Of a stretch of 55,274 bases of DNA, positions 12,501-25,016 are shown piece after piece. Position numbers and translations under genes: made by a program. Below the pieces are notes generated by a model. That model was not told the DNA's origin and ran no database searches. It worked only from the letters and a program-made list of their open reading frames with translations. This DNA comes from Volvariella volvacea V23 (taxonomy: Eukaryota > Basidiomycota > Agaricomycetes > Agaricales > Pluteaceae): NCBI GenBank assembly GCA_000349905.1, contig KB722761.1, positions 122,291 to 177,564 on the forward strand. The letters run 5' to 3'. Each line of letters opens with the position of its first letter. The stretch's first letter is position 1.

Positions 12501-14626
12501 CAGCCTTCAGCTTGAGACCTTCTCCATCCATGACCACCCTCATGTCATCTTCCCCTTTGCCAGCTATTGTGCCTAGGATTCCACCCTTCCTATTACTCTC
12601 CCTCTCGACGCACCGCTTTGCCTCTTCATGTGTCGAGAACTTGATATGCACTATTCCTAGAGCGCTTCCATTCTCCTTGTCAATCTGAGGCTCGAACCCA
12701 ACAATGGTCCCATAATTGCTAAAGTGCCGCCGAATCTGCTGGTTCGGCGTCAGAGGGGTGATATTGGTGATAAGGACCGCTGTCGGCGGTGGTGGGCCGG
12801 TAGAATTCGCATCGTACTACAAGGATAGCAAAATGTCGGGTATCAGCATTGTGTAACATAGCAGAGCTAGAATGAAAGCACAAGTTGGCATGAAATTCAC
12901 GAACTGACCTCGTATCCGATCCTGTAAAACTCACTGCGAAAGGGCCTGATACAATGCGGCCGTTTAAAGGCCTTGTCCTTCCTGGGGTCCTTCACCACTA
13001 TCTCTTCCTCCGCGAATTCCGCACCCTCATCGTTCAAGCCAGCCCCTACGACCTCGCCCTCAAAACGAAATAAGGCTTCCCGTCCTTTCACCTTCCCTCG
13101 TATCCGCTCTTGTGCAACTGCAGGAGTCGCATGCTTCCGCACGTGCTCGATTAATGCGCGATAATAGGGAGGCCCGTGCGGGTTTAGAGGTGTCGGTGTG
13201 ATATTTGTATCTGAGGGGTCGTATAGCACTTTGAACGACCGCACAGGTGGATACTCGGACCGAGGAGGCGGCCAAACGGGAGGTTCCGGTACTGAATACA
13301 GCTTTGGGGGTTCTGGAGAGGGTGAACGTGCCGGTGCGGGCTCGAGTTTGAGAGGCGCAAGAGCTGCGTTTTCGATGGCCTTTTCAGGCGCTGAAGGTGC
13401 GGCCTTCTGGATCATGGGCGGGAGGGATGGAGGCGGTGGAGGTAAGCTTATTGACATGGAAGGTTGTGAAGGGGTAATTGATCGCGATCGTGGATCAAAA
13501 GTCTGTGGTTTCGGGGGAAGGCGAAGGCGCTCGTCAGCAGGAGGAAGGGCAGGGGGTTCTTCTTTTGGCGGTGGCGGCTGGATTGGAGGCGATGGTGGCG
13601 GCTGCATGAATGTGGGTGTCGCGCCCATAGAGGGTGTAGGCTGGTGTGGGGATGGTAGAGAGTTGTCGGTTGTCAAGGACAATTTTAGATGGGATGGTGA
13701 GGATGCCCTCCGTATTGGAGGGGGAGGGGGAGGCACAATCACTAGGTCTGGTGGAGGCGGGGGTGGAGAAGATGGTGGAGGCGGTGGAGGCGGCATCGAA
13801 GGAGGTGTGGGCGGTGGCTCAGTTTTCGGGGGTGGAGGAGGCACAGATGTGGGCTCTGGCGGTGGTGGAGGCGGTGGAGGTGGTGGTTGGGAGGGTGGGG
13901 GTGGTGGTGGCTCATAACTGGGTGCAGGTGGTGGGGGATCGGTGGGTTGTGGTGGTTTGGGTGCACTTCGTGGCTGCAATGGTATGCTAATCGATGGCTT
14001 GTGGCTTGGTAGTCCATTCAACGTGGTCCTCGTTGATGACGGACCTATTGGAATTGATACCGCTGACCTGGACCCATTCGCACCCAGATTCCCCGTTCCG
14101 TTGACTCCATTGGCGTTCACTTCGCTGTGACCATTTACTTGTGATGCTGACTGCCAACCCTGATCGAAAAATGCAGAAATGGGCATGAGCAAGCAGGCAA
14201 TGGACGGAATGAGAGAAGATGAATTACACTAGAAGCTGGCCAGGGTGTTGTTGAGTCGGGTTTTTTACCCTTGACCTGGTGTCTACTTTGCGGAGATGAA
14301 GGTCTTAAACCGGTTAGCGCACTTGGGCCAGCAGGGGGCGTCGGATGACCATTGAGGAGATTCTTAGGCGCGGGTGGCGGAGGTCTTGCATGGAGGCCGT
14401 TTGTGAGGCTGCGTGGGCCGGTTGGGGGCGTGGCACCAATCCTGTTGAATGGTGTTGCGGGCGACGAAAGCTGAGGACGTTGGGAAAGGAGTTGGGGCTG
14501 AAGTTGGGGTTGTTGATGTTGAGACAAGGCTTGCGCAGAATGCAAAGGAGCGGGAACAACGGGAGACGTGGCGCGAATTCCACCCAACAAAGCTCTTGGA
14601 CCTGTTGGAGGGGCCTTTCCGGACAT
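9565..14626 (-). CDS. SET1: SET1, histone H3 lysine-4 methyltransferase of COMPASS
   Basis: Six exons: 14626-14276, 14159-12909, 12816-11725, 11539-9879, 9819-9698 and 9641-9565, 1517 aa. SET1 is the catalytic subunit of COMPASS and methylates H3K4 in transcribed chromatin. Visible order: Pro-rich N-terminus (residues 1-400, with long proline runs), an RRM (about 545-625, [15 protein letters not shown]), a SET1-associated RNA-binding fold across intron 3 (about 870-945), a long charged Lys/Glu linker, an n-SET region ([18 protein letters not shown]), the SET domain from about 1377 ([20 protein letters not shown]), the NHSCDPNC catalytic motif at 1456-1463, and post-SET cysteines at 1505, 1507 and 1512 ending RGFLN. 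All key residues are present. Introns 1 and 2 use unusual GTC donors (GTCAAG, GTCAGT); the frame allows no better choice that I could find. Confidence 0.95.
13740..13925 (-). repeat. GGTGGAGGC-type repeat encoding SET1 polyproline
   Basis: Imperfect Gly/Pro-codon repeat inside SET1 exon 2. On the minus strand it encodes runs of 6-10 prolines separated by Ser, Thr, Glu and Val. On the plus strand it gives a long Gly-rich open frame (13198-13917), which is a shadow. Confidence 0.85.
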
Positions 14627-17600
14627 TTGCCGTTGGGATGAGGAGGAGTTGAACGAGAAAAAAGGAATTTGAGGTCGGAGGATGGGAGTGGAAGACAGCG
14701 CGTGGCACAGCACACTGTCACAGCCAAACAACGACCAACCTCAGCCCTCCTTGCCACCGACGGCGACGACAATCATCGTTCTCTTTCACTTTCTACATAG
14801 CTCGGTGCTCTCTACGATACAGCCTGGCTCTATCATATCCAACTACTCCTCCTTTTGTCTCTTATCGATCCGCCAACCACCCGTGTGTCTTTGTTGCGTC
14901 AGCAACAGTCGTATTTTCGGCGTCCTCAGCTGTTCCTCCATGTAACGAGAACAAGCCAAATTTCATCAAGTTCCTCCTTTGTTGACCAGCCGCCTTCCCC
15001 ATTTGTTGTTCTGCACGTACGAGAAAGGAATACATACATGGTTCGCGTAGACACATCTCCCTGCCCCAACGCCTGGAAAGTGACGCCTACTGCCAGCCAG
15101 TGAGCAGACAGACCGAGTTTTGCGCTCGAGTAGCTAGTGTGTGATCCCAAAGTTTGACTTTCCTTGCCAAGCAACCAGCAAACACGTGGCTAACGGGGCG
15201 GTCGACACCGGCGGGCCATTCGGCTGCACTTAGGAGCCAATGCGGGGTTGGGCAGCGCGTCGACTTTGGTCTCCAAGGCGGGCGTCGGCGTGGGCATTGC
15301 TGGTGAGGGTATTGAGCGCCGCTTCTCATGGCCCAGGACTGTCCACAGTACCCCATTCACTAGTCCGTCCGATTGTTATCAGCGATGGGTAGCCGGGCAT
15401 CGGATATGTGGGCACTTACTGTGAAGTTTCTCCTCGCCCTTTTCCCGCAACGACCTCGGATCCAACGCCCATCGACCCGCCCAGAATGCCACTGATGGTC
15501 AGTGTCCAACGACGTTGCTGGGCAAGATGTGCGACACCCCAATGTATTGCACAGGGAGCACTAGATACTTCTCAGAGAACTTCGCTATTGGGCCACCTAG
15601 CGAGTGCAGTCTACGATGACGGCAGGAGAGGTCATTTGTGGGTCAACGAGGATCAAACACGTCAACAGCCCTTATCCATGCCTCGCCACCTGTGACATAA
15701 CTCTGCTATCCACGACCCAATCATCTCATCAATTACCATCTGGTGGTGACGCTGTCAACGTGTTTCCAAGTCCCCTTTACTATCCTGCCTTTCATTATCA
15801 TCACACATGCCAACGTCTCGGTGCGTTTGCTTTACGCCGACAGGTTTACCCTTGTGGCTCCTGCCAGAGCTAGACTTGTAAGGAAGGCCGTTTGTTGTGA
15901 CCACAAGGATAGCGAAAACCCACAGCAGTCCCCGATCCTGTCTTAATTGTTGCCAAAACGTTCACGCTGCGATCGTCCGCCAACCTTCTTTCGACGGAAC
16001 TATAACAGCACATGACGCCACCCAATTACCCTTTTGACAGCTGGAATGGAGCTGCATTGCGACATGGCGCCAGGAAGCCGCAGAGCCTCTCGCCGTCCAC
16101 CAGACCATCACAATTCACTGCTAGAAGGTTTCGCCCATTCCTCTTGAACTTTCGCCCAGGGTGCAGGTACAACCAATCTCCCTAGCGTGTCGTCAAGATC
16201 GTTGCTCCCGTAGGTCATGAGGTGGTCATCGTCGACGTACGCTTTGTTTGACTTCAGGGAATAACACCGCGCCATGAGTTGCATGTTTTTCCGGAGAATC
16301 GTCCAACTTTATGAGCATAATTCATGTCTTTTCCGGTTGTGCGGTATTACTCTGCTGCGTGGCGGCGGCAAGTAGGTCCTTACAGCTGATGGGGTCGAAT
16401 CTCCAGCCCAGATCGTCCCTGACAAGTCACAAACGCACGAGCCAGGCTGTACGGGCGTCAAAGGGCTGCAGAACCGGGACAATGTACATACCGGCTCAGT
16501 TTGCTGCGCCCGATCAACTACGAACGGGAAAATGTCAACCCCAAACCAGGGTCTGACCGGCGCAAATCATCGTATAATCGTTAATGCTATCCGCTGTTGC
16601 TCCTCCAAACCTTGTTGATGCGCCCACAACCTTGGCTGGTTCTATCTCCTCCCAAGGGCCACACAAAATTAAACCTTCCGGTATCTTAAGCATTTGCACC
16701 TCGGCCATGCTGAAGCTGAGTATTTCCAAATCAAGGAGGTATCGCAATCCCTCTTGCCCCGTACGAACACAATCCCTGAACGCTCAGCAATTCCGTTGGG
16801 ATAAGCACCGCTGGCGAATAGGATCCCAACTACGCTATCGACCTCAAGGAATTCCTGCACATGCACATATCCGAACACTAAGCGTTTGTGCGAATTTTGG
16901 GCTACAGATTCGTACTTGGAAAGTCCGATTTCGGAACACCTCGCCAAGGTCGCATCTCCACGAGTCACTCAACCGGGCATTCTTTACAATCAAGCAGAAT
17001 AAGGGAATGGGGGCTATTTTTTTTTTCTCCATTGGGTTCGCTTCGGATGTACGGCGGAGCGTGCACCATGCTAGACTGACATTAAAACGTTGGTGGGTCA
17101 TATGCCATGTACAGCCCATCTACTTATCTCGCCTACCAGTGACTTTGACAATGTGTCTTCTATCATTCGGTCAACCGCCTCCAGCTCGGGCATGTGCATC
17201 TCTCGTCGCGTAGATTCCAAGCACGCGTGTTGACGCTAGGGTTCTGGGATCCGTGCACTAGCATGATTGAGGCCTTCTGGGCTTCCGTGTGTCCGCTGGT
17301 GAGCGCAACCACGTCCTTACCTCGCTTGGTGCCTGGAGCTAAAGTAACGCCCTGCGCGTGCTTGCGTTCGCCAGGTTATTATCGCTACGCGTACTATCTT
17401 CTTATCTCTGGGCAGGTTCTTCCCATACGTGCTACTCGCTTATCATTCGCGTCTGCGAAGATACCAGCTGGCGACCTCGTTCTTGCCCCAAGTACCCCAA
17501 GTCAGCAACACGGGGAAGGAAAATAAGCCCCAGGAACCGAAAAAACCGGGCCGATCAACGCACATCCCGCTGCAAATGGGCACCAGGGAGCACAGTAAGA

Positions 17601-20600
17601 CACGCCGGAGAAGGCGGAAACAATTTGGGGTGGCTGGAGTTGTGGTTGTGCCATTTGGTACTGCGTTTGTTCTTTCGTGCCTTCTCCCTGATAATTTGAA
17701 CAATGAGACCTGAAAAAATATTAGGCCATCCGTTGAGTTCTCTTCGGGGAAATTACTCTGGTCCACGAATCCCCGCTTTGATTTGATGCTCCAGCTGGAA
17801 GATTCCGATGCACATGTCCGTCGTGCCATCGTCTTCTATACAGTCGTAGATGATGGTCACTGGCAGTTCAGTATATACCTAGTCATCGAAAGTTTGATGA
17901 TGTTTGTGTTAGGAATGGTGGGATCTTTGTTTTCCATTGGTTGTTCCTTTTTGCCACTGACGTCTGTGCCCTGCCGACTGCGGCCGCTCGCTGGACGCCC
18001 TGCAGCTCCTGAACCTCATCAGCGATGTGACGAGTTACAGCGTACGAACCGACTCAACAGCTTCCTGCCTTGAGGCGATCGGCGAGCCAACGTGGTCCGA
18101 AGAGGACAAATACGGTACTACCCCATGATGACCCTAGTGCGAAAAACTTGTTTGTAAACTAACCGAATCATCACGTTCTTTAGATTCAGAGATCACGCGC
18201 TGTGAGCTATGAACGCTTTTCAAATTAACCACTTAACCAGCTTGTCCTGATGTTCGTAAGGTCATAGGGGATAACCTTATAACGTTGCATGCAATAGTTG
18301 GGATAAATACCCCTGAGCAATGGTACCTTCCTTATCTGCCCACACACTGTTGACAAATGCTCGAAACTTCTCTGGACTCATTTCATTGCATTGCTGCTGG
18401 TCTCAGGATGCAATTGTAGAGCGGACGCACATTTTCCCTATCGTATCCTTTAGAGCAGTGCCACCCTGTAGGCTAAACCTCCACCCTCTTGTTTCCCTTG
18501 CCCACGTCTAGACATCTAAGCTTCCTCGCTGTAGGGTGGACACTATTGCGCTTGCTACACCGCGGATCCTGATACGATAGACCCTTGAATGCTTCTAACT
18601 GCATCAGGCGGGTGAAGCAGAGAAAGCACAGGAGACCCCCCGTCAGACGGGTTCATTTTTAGTGGAGACCCTTGACCTCGCCCGTCGTCTTTCTCTCAGC
18701 GGCGTGCATCAAAATACTTTGATTTTCTGTCTGGCTCTAGAAACGACCACCAATATGGCGCGCGTGACTCCTAAATAAGAAGAGAAAGGCTGGTGAGGCG
18801 GATAAATCAAGAAGGTGTTTTCAACACCATATCACCGGTTCATCGCAACAATCATTGAGGCCAAAGGAGGGCCTATCCCCGAATACACCGTTCTATGATT
18901 GTCCCTCAGGAGGACAAATATGGCACATGTAGTATAATATTCAGGGCCCGAATAGTGGATAGGGAATGAGGCTGGGAGGGTGCTCCAAACGGTGAAGATG
19001 TGAACGCTGTCCAAGGCTGGGCTGGAAGGGTTGAGCTGCTACCCAGTCGTGGGTTTGTTTACTACAAGCAACAAGGTCAGCGGGTACAATCGGCACCCTC
19101 GATTGTTAGCATTACAGGGTCCATAATAACTTTATTTTCGCTGCACATAGTCGTGAGTGGGGGAGGCATTTGATTTGTTCTTATGGAACTGATCATTAGT
19201 ACCAGATGCAGGGCCATGTGGGTGTTTGGCAGGCCAAGCTAAGAGCGGTCTGAATGGGCAGTTGTTTCACCGTTCACTGTCATCGTCAATTAATGAACTT
19301 AGGAAAAGCGGAGTATTAGCGATTCCTTTGGTCTAGTCTGCCCTGATGGAGTGTAGGCCCAGAATCCATTCGCACTAGGCAACGGACGATCGTGAGTAGC
19401 TTTTGGTAAGACGTGGCGTCCGTGCTGGTGCTTCTAAAATTTGACGCTAAGCGTACCTGGTGCTTGGGAATATGAGAACTCTTCATTGAACAGCTATTAG
19501 AGGCCTGGAAAGTGCGCCGTACACGCCTCTGACACTCCATCGATATAGTAACATATGTTCCTCATGCGTTTTCATTCTTGCAAGGCTATGATGGTTCCCT
19601 GGGTGAGTGTTCGGAAAGGCTCTCCGCGTATAATGAAGCATTGAATATACTGAATAAGTCCCGTCGCCATACACACCTACATGAGGCTTCCTTTGTTTTT
19701 ACTCTTCTTTCCTGGTCTGGTTCTGATAGGGAACCTACTTGCTGGCCATGTATATGAGTCAAAGGAGAGGAGGCTCCACGCATTTGATGCATGCGCATGC
19801 GATATGAAGAAGCGGGAAGACGGAATCCTTCTTGATGCGAGAGCAATAACACCATGACACGTTGGCGTTAGTCATGCCGCAAGTGTCGGCGGCTTGAAGG
19901 AGTGTTTCTTGAGGTGCCACCCGGCCCTAATAATTCTTGACCTGCGTGCTGCTCAAGTTCCCAGTGATGCAGGTGCGCCCTGCCAGGGCCAAAAACAATG
20001 GACGCGCCTCGTTGAGTTGGAGAAAATTTAGGTCTTCGTGTTGTGGTGACTAACGACTCCAAACGGTTGTCTCCTTGCAGGTTATTGCGTCCGCATGCTC
20101 AAAGTTCGGTGTTCCTCTCGCTAAGAAATACATATATTCCTCCGAACCTATCCGAGACATTATAGAAAACTAAGCGGTAATAAATAACAAAACAAGAGAG
20201 CGCTCTACGTCGGCAGTAAATACGTATCCAGACGGAAGAGGAAGAAGACCAAGCTGAGGGTATGAGAGCCCAGACGACGGGAAAAGATCACTCCATTACG
20301 ACTGCAACGTCATACTGTTCTGCGCTGCAGCAGTCAACAGATCAAACCCTTGCGTGAGGTGATGGTGGTGTCTTTTACGTGGTGGCAATGAAGACATATC
20401 CTGAGTGCACCGGGTAAGCCTATCGACGGTAGCGTTTGAAACGCGGGGGTAAACTTGAGCATACCTCGCACGGGTATTGACCATCTATGGGTGTAAAAAA
20501 AGATACGAACAATCTAAATCAGCTCAGGTCACGTTACGAGCGCACGAAAAGACGTGACGAAGATGGAACACGCGACCCACCTTGTAATTGTGAAGGATGG

Positions 20601-20937
20601 TCCCAGGATCTCTTTCGGATGGCTTTACCAGAATGGTCCTGGTGTGGGATTATATCAAGCTTAGCGACGCTTAGATAGGATAAACATGTCAACTGACCTC
20701 CATGTGTGAAGGTTCGGTCGAATAAACACTCTGGGGTTCGGATTCCTGCCATTCCACTGCCTTCACAGATCCGCGTGAATGACTGTATACATCTGTACTT
20801 CGAATATCCTGCATGTAGCATTTTCAATTGCATCATAGAGGGGAGGTCCACAGCCGAACGCACATTGACATTGTACCTTGGCGGGCTGCGCCGCTCATCG
20901 TCGGAGGCCGATGGTGGCCTCGATCGTACATCGTCAA
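14627..20937. other. 6.3 kb gene-poor region
   Basis: Extends from the SET1 start codon to the unrecognised gene at 20938. I found no frame with convincing splice-joined homology. Fragments that may be decayed coding DNA: a short Gly/Ala/Val-rich frame on + near 15223-15340; open stretches in two frames on - between 16535 and 16968; a + frame at 17970-18110 reading like a protein C-terminus (LDALQLLNLISDVTSYSV) but with no start or acceptor; and a - frame at 18832-19014. A CCCGTC/GACGGG palindrome sits near 18640. No tRNA, transposon end or tandem array was recognised. The first few hundred bases should hold the SET1 promoter. Confidence 0.5.
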
Positions 20938-22030
20938 CTAGTGACAAGAGGGATCAATGCTATTGTTGGCCATACTTCGGAATGATGACGAACCAGCAGC
21001 TTGGCTTCGCGCGAGCAGAATGGCCACTGGAATACTAAATAAGAATTTCGCTGTCGTCCACGACTCTCACTTACTCATCTCATCCCTGCGCTTCTCTGCG
21101 GAAATGACAGCTTGCTGTGTCTGACGCTCTACGTCAAGGCATGCGGTGTATCTTAGAAAGGCATCTTGAGATTCCTTCTGAGCTCTCGAATGTGCGCTAC
21201 GAGCGGCTTGCAGTGTCTTGTCTTTTAGTAAGTGATTAGCAATCAGTGGTTCGGTGATGGATGTGGGGCAACCTACTCAATGCATTAGCCTCAGCCGCAA
21301 GCGAGATTGAGTCTCGTAAGGAAGGTGACGTTCGTGTCGAGTGGCCCGGATAGCTAGAAATGTCGGAGATATGGTCTAAGGGAATATGTCGGCCAATGTT
21401 GTCGGACATATGGATGGAGAGAGACAAGATTGACTATGCCTCACCTAGTCCGTTGCGATAAGGTGGGTCCATGAAGCCGTGGTCTGAGGGTTCTGGTGTT
21501 GCCGAGTCGACGGAGTTGCCGCGGGGCGGGTAGGTATCGCTTTTACCGAGCGAGTTTCGCAAGCGAGGATTATGAGGTATTCCCGTCGCTTGTCTCTCGA
21601 TAAACTTGCGTAGGAAAGTGAGTTCGATGTCGTCGGGCATGACATATGGAGGGCCTTGAATATCTCCCTTTTGCATAAGGAGTTCGAGATGGGACATTGT
21701 CTTGTCCTTGAGTTGTTGCAGCCACTCGTGGAGCTCCATATGATCCTGGTCTGCGCGAGGGTCGTAATCTTGACGCCGGCGGGCTTTACGCCAGTAGGTT
21801 TTCGTCAACTTGAGGGCACGGTTGACTTCGTTGTCGAGAGTGCGGTACCATTCGCTGGCAGTACGGTTGAGTTTAACGCAGAGGACTCCGGGTTGGACAC
21901 GTAGTTGGAGAGTACAGCGCCCTTCACGGTCGGGAGGACCAAGTACACCCTTTTGTCCTTGGTTCCCTCGTGTTGCTCCTCGTGATACGTTACCCAGCTC
22001 GGGCCAAGGGAGATCATCTATTGTAGTCAT
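20938..22030 (-). CDS. Hypothetical 306-aa protein with helical, charged C-terminus
   Basis: Exons 22030-21445, 21375-21277, 21221-21075 and 21026-20938; all four phases agree and give 306 aa. The start ATG reads MTTIDDLPWPELG. The central part (residues about 35-140) is rich in Trp, Arg and Glu and predicted helical (SEWYRTLDNEVNRALKL, then MELHEWLQQLKDKTM). A Pro/Ser-rich linker follows. The C-terminal third (EANALNKTLQAARS to RRDEMMAILLARSQ) has the alanine/charge pattern of a long helix or coiled coil. No signal peptide, membrane segment or catalytic motif is visible, and I do not recognise the family. The last exon is the least certain: without it, translation stops three codons past the third exon (at 21067), but the donor there (GTAAGT) is ideal. 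Confidence 0.65.
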
Positions 22031-22692
22031 GGACGGGAGGTCAGTTGGTGACGAAAGGGATGATGATGCAATTGGGGAGTTAGAGGGTGAAGAGGAAAGA
22101 CGAGCTAGTGGTCTGTGCCGCGAGAATTGAAGATAAAGAGGGGATTAACACATTCAGAGTGATTTTGGACATCGGCCATTTAAGGTGGTTTTGCGGACAG
22201 TTTTACGCAGTGATGCCTGATTCGTCACACACCCCCAAGCCTAGTTGATGGAACTCAATCAATTGACTTGCCCGACAATTGAACAGTCCGACTCGATCCA
22301 TCCACATGTTAGAGGATTTTAGTTACACTGAAGAATGAACAACCCCTAAAGGCAAGTGGGTTCAAAAATATGTACTCGGATGTTTACAACTCTCACGGAT
22401 GCAAATTTCCCCATTTTGGTCAAATCTCTTGATGAACAACCGGCTACGCTTAACATGCCATGTCACACCGTAACAGACGCTCCCATTGACAATTCTACGC
22501 CTATCGGATATCATTGTTACACGGATCACCACCAAAGGAGTAGAGACAGCACCACAAGAAGCTCAAACATTCCTATCCTTCCAAACAATCAGTTCTCAAT
22601 ATCCGAGTTACGGGGTTCACAACAAATAACCAGACTGACCTCCCACCAAGTGGCAGGAATGTACCCCACCCCGCGGCTCTATTGAATCCCAC
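22031..22692. other. Intergenic spacer, upstream of the 306-aa gene
   Basis: Separates the start of the 306-aa gene from the stop of ALDH7, both on the minus strand. It should contain the promoter of the former and the 3' UTR of the latter. The plus-strand frame at 22356-22685 has no recognisable features. Confidence 0.55.
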
Positions 22693-25016
22693 TTAAACGG
22701 AGAAGTTGACACCTTGTGCTAATGGTGCTTCGTCCGAGAAATTAACTAAAAACATTCTTAGCATTGCACGTGAGTTAATCCTAGGCGATACGTACTAGTG
22801 CAAGCGCTCCAGCGCACGTATTGTTTCCAAGCATCTCCACCAGACTCACGACCCCTTCACACCACATTCAGCACTTGATCATCAGACATGTCAGAATATC
22901 TCACCATCCAGTACTCTGAGATGGCCAGGGTGTTCAATTAGCGTTGTTCAATGAATATTTCCCAATGGGGGTGACCGCAAACGAACCTTGTTACCTCCGA
23001 ATGCAGCCCCGATCTCTGCTCCACTTGTACCAACGTTCACCTGTACGTATGATCATCATATTGGCCGGTTAGTTTCTGATGAAGACGACAGCTCTCACAT
23101 TAACAATACCGGCATCGGAGCCACTGGGCCCAATCCATTTTCCGAGGTTGCGGACGTCGCGTGTCCACAGACTACTCGACAGCCCCTGCACGCGATGTTA
23201 CCATTAATCAAGGACGGCGGAGACCAGGCCCATGAACTCACTTGTGGGACTGCATTGTTCCATTGAATAGCTTGCTCTAGCTCATCAAAGATTGCAACGT
23301 TCAGTATTGGCGCGAAAACTTCCGTGCTCCAGATTTGATCTTTGGGATCTACCGATTTGGGGAGTGCGATGGTGGGCTGTACAAAGTTACCATCTTTGAG
23401 TGGTATATCATCGTATCTCTTTCCACCGGTGAGGATCTCGGCCTCAACAGAGTTAAGTCGGTTTACGGCATTTGTGAACACATCGATAGCAGCACGAGTA
23501 TGCAAGGGACCCAACAGGGTATTTTCAGCAAGGGGATCGGCAGGAACGACACTCTGATATAGCTTCTGCAATCTTTCAAGGAATTCAGGAGCAATTTGTC
23601 TATGAAGGTATAACCTCCTGGTGGAGGTGCATCGCTGCCCTGCCGTTCCCACAGCACCAAAGAACACCGCAGGTACGGCCAACGACAAGTCGGCATCCGG
23701 CATAATAATGGAGGCTAGCGCTGCGTTAGAAACACGAGATCGTAATATAATAGCCAGCAAGGGCGTACCATTATTCCCTCCAAGCTCCAGAATGACTTTC
23801 CCAAAGCGTGACATCACATTCTGGCTCACTGTGCGCCCTACGCGTTCACTTCCGGTGAAGGAGACTACGAATGACGTGAGCTAATACTGAGTTATGGCTG
23901 TTCGCGTAGCATCGTTACCTAGTTCGATGTCGTTGCTTTCGACAACACCTTCGCCAACTTCTTTGCCACCTGTGACAAGTGATGCCACAGCCCCTGGAAT
24001 GCCATTCTTTTCCAAGACTTGTGAGACTATTTTGGTTACGGCAATTGAACACAAGGGCGTCGTCGGTGATGGCTTCCAAATGGTGGCGTTGCCAGCGGCC
24101 ATGGACAGTGAAAGGTTCCTGACATGATGGTGAATCGGAGTGCAAAATGCCTCTCGCAATTGGCCGTAATCCAATACTTACCACCCATAGACAGCAACTG
24201 GGAAATTGAATGCGGATAGTACCGCTACCACGCCCAAGGGATTTGGAACTAATGCCCAGAAAGATAGCGGTTGAGCAACCACCTCAGTCATTACACTCTG
24301 CAACTGGAAGCTGAATGAACACACCCTCAAGAATCGTGTGCCCAGGACGTTCAGACGCGACGACACGACCATTCATCATGCGGGACAAGCCAACAGCATA
24401 ATCGCACTACACCAAGATCAATCGATTCACGAATGGCATGCACGAGCTCCTAGGACAACGTACAATGTCAACAAACTCCTGAACCTCCCCAATACCCTCC
24501 GTCTTGATCTTTCCCATTTCGAGCGAAACCAAGGCACCAAGGTCTTCGCGCTATTAAGGAAAGTATGAACCCGTGTCTCATCATAGCCGGGAACTCGGGG
24601 AAAGGATTCTTCCCATACCTTCGCAGCCAATGCTTCCCGAATCTGTCTCAAGATTTCGCCTCTGCGTGGAGCAGGAACATCTAATTGGGATTAGTCAAGT
24701 ACTGGCACACTCAGCGTTGCATGGGAATTGGCCTCTTACTGCGGAAAAACCTGTAAGCCTCACGAGTCTTTTCAATTGTGGCTTGAACTTCCTCTGGAGT
24801 TGCGGACTTAACCCGGGCAAGCGTTTCCCCAGTTGTTGGGCACACGGAAGCTAGCACTTCTCCTGAGCCTCTCCACTGCCCATCATACACCCCAGATAAT
24901 TCGCCATTAGGCGAAATATCCAAAGCAGAAAGGATACGAGAGGCTCGGGTAGACAGGTTCCGCGTCGGCTGCCCGAGGCTGCGCAATGATGTCGTGAGCA
25001 GGCGTCTGGCAATCAT
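22693..25016 (-). CDS. Antiquitin-type aldehyde dehydrogenase (ALDH7 family, alpha-aminoadipic semialdehyde dehydrogenase-like)
   Basis: Thirteen exons: 25016-24740, 24680-24619, 24550-24464, 24406-24325, 24248-24182, 24118-23919, 23864-23769, 23720-23242, 23185-23099, 23040-22987, 22915-22905, 22854-22796 and 22745-22693; all phases join to 537 aa, like animal antiquitin. The ATG at 25016 gives a basic, hydroxylated N-terminus ([15 protein letters not shown]), plausibly a mitochondrial presequence. Motifs: [11 protein letters not shown], catalytic-region LELGGNN (Glu285) and GQRC (Cys321), [21 protein letters not shown] and [12 protein letters not shown]. The family oxidises aminoadipic semialdehyde in lysine catabolism with NAD. 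Exon 11 is only 11 nt; intron 7 is 48 nt and in frame, so retention would insert 16 residues within the GGNN motif. Confidence 0.95.

Noticed and set aside
13198..13917. 239-codon Gly-rich plus-strand frame
   Set aside because: Antisense shadow of the SET1 polyproline exon; no independent motif.
15223..15340. Gly/Ala/Val-rich plus frame resembling a V-ATPase proteolipid helix
   Set aside because: Only about 35 codons, lacks the essential acidic helix and family motifs.
16584..17213. 209-codon plus-strand frame in the gene-poor region
   Set aside because: No conserved motif or splice context, and its composition is not protein-like; minus-strand frames overlap it.
20534..20947. 137-codon minus-strand frame beside the 306-aa gene
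   Set aside because: Overlaps the last predicted exon in another frame and looks random; the T-loop-like GGGGTTCGGATTCC near 20732 does not form a tRNA (stems do not pair).
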